NCBI GenBank assembly: GCA_018064605.1
Contig: JAGHUX010000008.1
Span: 124,001 to 188,000, forward strand
Length of the DNA stretch: 64,000 nucleotides
From: Candidatus Limimorpha caballi
Lineage (GTDB): Bacteria; Bacteroidota; Bacteroidia; Bacteroidales; F082
Direction of reading: 5' to 3'
Shown here: positions 61,980 through 64,000 of the stretch, piece after piece
How positions within the stretch are numbered: the stretch's first letter is position 1
Layout: every line of letters starts with the position of its first letter
Program-made: the position numbers and the translations under genes
The notes under the pieces: generated by a model
What the model was told of the DNA's origin: nothing
The model's input: the letters and a program-made list of their open reading frames with translations, nothing else
Database searches by the model: none

Positions 61980-63046
61980 CTGCTCAAGCGTTTTAGTTTG
62001 AAATGGCAAGCCAATGAAATCACTATGGTCGATATTGATATTATCAACGCCTCCTTAACAACATAAACTGCATCCACCCCCTGAATGAGCAGTTTTCTCA
62101 TGGCATCTACATACCAGCGCACATAGACGAAGCCACTGATTGTCTGTCCCCATTCCGGCAGGTTCTCCGCCGGGATAATCACACCTCCGAAATAGATAAC
62201 CGGCATGATGATTCCTCCCCAGCAAATGGCGAATGCGTTCGCCTGGTTAGATGTCACAAGGGCAATGTAAACCCCGAGACGCATCGTCGTGAAGATATAA
62301 AGGGCGGAAATGAGGAAGATGACGAAGTAGGAGCCTCTGACTGGCATTCCCGTTGTCAGGACGCCCATGGTCATGGTGATGCCACCGGTCAACAAACCGA
62401 GGACGGAGTACGGTATCGATTTGCCGAAATAAAAGGCATTTATGCTCACGGGAGACAGGGTGACAGAGTCAATAGTTCCGAACTCTTTCTCCCGCACCAA
62501 CGAAGAGGATGTCAGTACCAGTATGATTATCAAAACGACAAGAGCGATAATGCCCGGTTGGAAGGAATAAGCGCTTATCAGCCGCGGGTTGTACAACATC
62601 CTGTATGAGATTAAGTCGTCGCTTTCTCCCGACAACTCGGCCTCAATAACCGCCCGTATGTATAGGCTTGCGGCACTGCCCATCATACAGTTGGAGACAT
62701 CGGCGGCTATCTGTACCGAATGTGATTGTTCATAATCCGGCGCGAGTACGATGGCTGCATTGACATTGTTGATGCGCATCATTTTCTCTGCCTCGGAAAG
62801 GTCGTTGACATAACCCTTAAAACGAAATACGGGGTTGTTCTCAAACCGTGAAATAAGGCTCCTGCTTGCTTCGCTATGGTGAGGGACCACAGCCACCACC
62901 TTGACAGTTCTCACATCCGTGGACAGAATAAGGCTAAAAGCCACAGAGAGTATCACGGGGCCGATGATCACGATGAAGAACGTGCCATTGTCGCGGAGGA
63001 TATGCCGCCACTCCTTACGTATTATGGTCAATAATAACGATGTCAT
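61976..63046 (-). CDS. ABC-2 type permease (first permease)
   Basis: 356 residues. It has the same layout as the next permease. RKEWRHILRDNGTFFIVIIG and SSSLVREKEFGTIDSVTLSP are typical ABC-2 signatures, and the C-terminal helices include FGGVIIPAENLPEWGQTISG. With the double-ATPase protein it likely exports a drug, lipid or peptide across the inner membrane. It overlaps the ATPase gene by four bases. Confidence 0.88.
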   Translation of the reverse strand: MTSLLLTIIRKEWRHILRDNGTFFIVIIGPVILSVAFSLILSTDVRTVKVVAVVPHHSEASRSLISRFENNPVFRFKGYVNDLSEAEKMMRINNVNAAIVLAPDYEQSHSVQIAADVSNCMMGSAASLYIRAVIEAELSGESDDLISYRMLYNPRLISAYSFQPGIIALVVLIIILVLTSSSLVREKEFGTIDSVTLSPVSINAFYFGKSIPYSVLGLLTGGITMTMGVLTTGMPVRGSYFVIFLISALYIFTTMRLGVYIALVTSNQANAFAICWGGIIMPVIYFGGVIIPAENLPEWGQTISGFVYVRWYVDAMRKLLIQGVDAVYVVKEALIISISTIVISLACHFKLKRLSR

Positions 63047-64000
63047 TGCCCTGTTTGCGTTACTTGTTCAAACACCTCATAGAAATCGGAGTCACCCTCC
63101 TTGACCCGTTTTCGCAGGTCTCCCATCGCCTTGATGACACCGTCAACCATGATACACTGGCGGTCGCACCACAGCACCTCTTCCATGTTGTGCGTCACCA
63201 CGACGATGGTGGTGCCGCGTGCCGCCACAGCGCGGATGATGTCCCATATCTGTTTTCGGGCAATCACATCTACGCCACTTGTCGGTTCGTCCAAAAACAA
63301 GACGGCGGGGTCGTGCATCATCGCTGCCGCAAAACTGACACGCCTCTTCCAGCCTAAAGGCACCCCCCCGAACAGACGGTCGGCATAGTCAGCCAGCCCT
63401 AACCGTCTGAGACACTCGTCTATCCGATTGTCAGCCTCTTTTCTGCCTATACCATATATACCAGCGGCCAGGCGCAGATTCTCACGCACGGTCAAGTCAG
63501 TAGGCAGACAGTCACGCTGACTGACATAACCGATGTGGAATTTTATTTTTTCGTAATCCTTGTTCAAGTCGATGCCTGCAATCTTGCCCGTGCCGGAGGT
63601 GGGTTTGGACAGTCCGCACAACATACGGATGGCGGTTGTCTTGCCGGCCCCGTTAGCTCCGAGAAAACCGAAGATCTCGCCCTTGCGCACGTGGAAACTG
63701 ATATGATCGACGGCGGTAAAATTGCCGAAACACTTAGTCAGTCCCTCCACCTCTAACATGTTCTCCTCATTGAGTTGGTCGTTAGTATCACGAAAGGCTA
63801 TTCCTTCTGACGGCAAAATCTCGGACGGCTTTCCCACACGCACAACCTTTCCTTCCTCCATCAAAACTGCACGGTCGCACATCATTATCTCGTTGCGGTA
63901 GGGAGAGGAGATAATAATGGTCGTTCCAAATTGTTTGCTCAGCAATTCCAAACAGTCTATCATATCCTGACGCGAAGTGGCATCTATACCGGTAGTCGGT
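63043..64000 (-). CDS. Double-domain ABC transporter ATPase, N-terminus cut by window edge
   Basis: The open frame extends past any start codon to the window edge. The first visible residues (PTTGIDATSRQDMIDCLELL) follow a Walker B and D-loop, so a first ATPase domain lies mostly outside. A second complete domain follows, with GFLGANGAGKTTAIRMLCGL (Walker A), a divergent signature (FGGVPLGWKRRVSFA), VLFLDEPTSGVD (Walker B) and VVVTHNMEEVLWCD. This is the YbhF/YhiH arrangement of two ATPase domains in one chain, working with two ABC-2 permeases. A membrane-fusion protein and TolC-like gene are usually upstream, outside the window. Confidence 0.9.
   Translation of the reverse strand, partial: PTTGIDATSRQDMIDCLELLSKQFGTTIIISSPYRNEIMMCDRAVLMEEGKVVRVGKPSEILPSEGIAFRDTNDQLNEENMLEVEGLTKCFGNFTAVDHISFHVRKGEIFGFLGANGAGKTTAIRMLCGLSKPTSGTGKIAGIDLNKDYEKIKFHIGYVSQRDCLPTDLTVRENLRLAAGIYGIGRKEADNRIDECLRRLGLADYADRLFGGVPLGWKRRVSFAAAMMHDPAVLFLDEPTSGVDVIARKQIWDIIRAVAARGTTIVVVTHNMEEVLWCDRQCIMVDGVIKAMGDLRKRVKEGDSDFYEVFEQVTQTGQ

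Overview
The window looks like a chromosomal segment of an uncultured or little-studied member of the order Bacteroidales (Bacteroidota). Four secreted proteins carry or begin a C-terminal type IX secretion (T9SS) sorting domain. At least twenty genes have the Bacteroidota -7 promoter element TAnnTTTG (usually TATCTTTG or TATTTTTG) and almost none has a Shine-Dalgarno sequence. The gene forms are also typical of the group: a MurF-alanine racemase fusion, a single-chain 1.2 kDa-kiloresidue-scale PurL, a YgiQ radical SAM protein, a TonB-dependent receptor with a carboxypeptidase-like N-terminal domain, and an AAA-like/PD-(D/E)XK protein. I saw no tRNA, rRNA, CRISPR array, integrase or intact insertion sequence.

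Layout. 0-8.8 kb: a truncated T9SS protein, an S41 protease, tsaC and a GT9 glycosyltransferase on the minus strand, then fabG, a von Willebrand-like membrane protein and slyD on the plus strand. 8.8-11 kb: an AT-rich run of two lipoproteins and one outer-membrane barrel. 11-20.3 kb: a tight minus-strand operon of TonB receptor, oligopeptidase B, GH13 amylase, glycogen branching enzyme and a serine-rich surface protein. 20.3-31.5 kb: murF-alr, pdxA, a LOG-family protein, a kinase-like/dCMP deaminase fusion, purL, a secreted endonuclease I, rplU and rpmA. 31.9-38 kb: a T9SS protein, then serS, a lipoprotein, a TPR protein and rsmA in an overlapping operon. 38-49 kb: an M23 peptidase, iorBA, an OlsF-like lipid acyltransferase, recX, an SUMF1-type lipoprotein, YgiQ, a nucleosidase, an M20 amidohydrolase and a YafQ-type toxin-antitoxin pair. 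49-58.8 kb: a thioredoxin-like T9SS protein, a cysteate-synthase-like enzyme, a GH28-GH106 pectin-degrading pair, PspC-type membrane proteins and cbpA. 58.8-64 kb: an AAA-like ATPase/nuclease, a decayed gene, and an ABC-2 exporter whose double-ATPase subunit runs off the edge.

How the genes relate. Most are housekeeping genes for tRNA modification, purines, pyridoxal phosphate, peptidoglycan and translation. Accessory genes cover secreted proteins, storage glycan, pectin and unusual membrane lipids: OlsF-like for amino-acid lipids, and a cysteate-synthase-like enzyme that could feed sulfonolipids.

The most unusual signal is in the repeats. Short tandem arrays sit directly against gene 3' ends, sometimes supplying the stop codon, and three arrays of one 8-bp family all have the same orientation relative to the gene. 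A 28-bp perfect palindrome at 51.2 kb reappears as the last codons of the GH13 amylase gene, next to a 35-bp tandem duplication. A two-copy dispersed-type repeat lies in frame inside rsmA and adds about 45 residues between conserved motifs.
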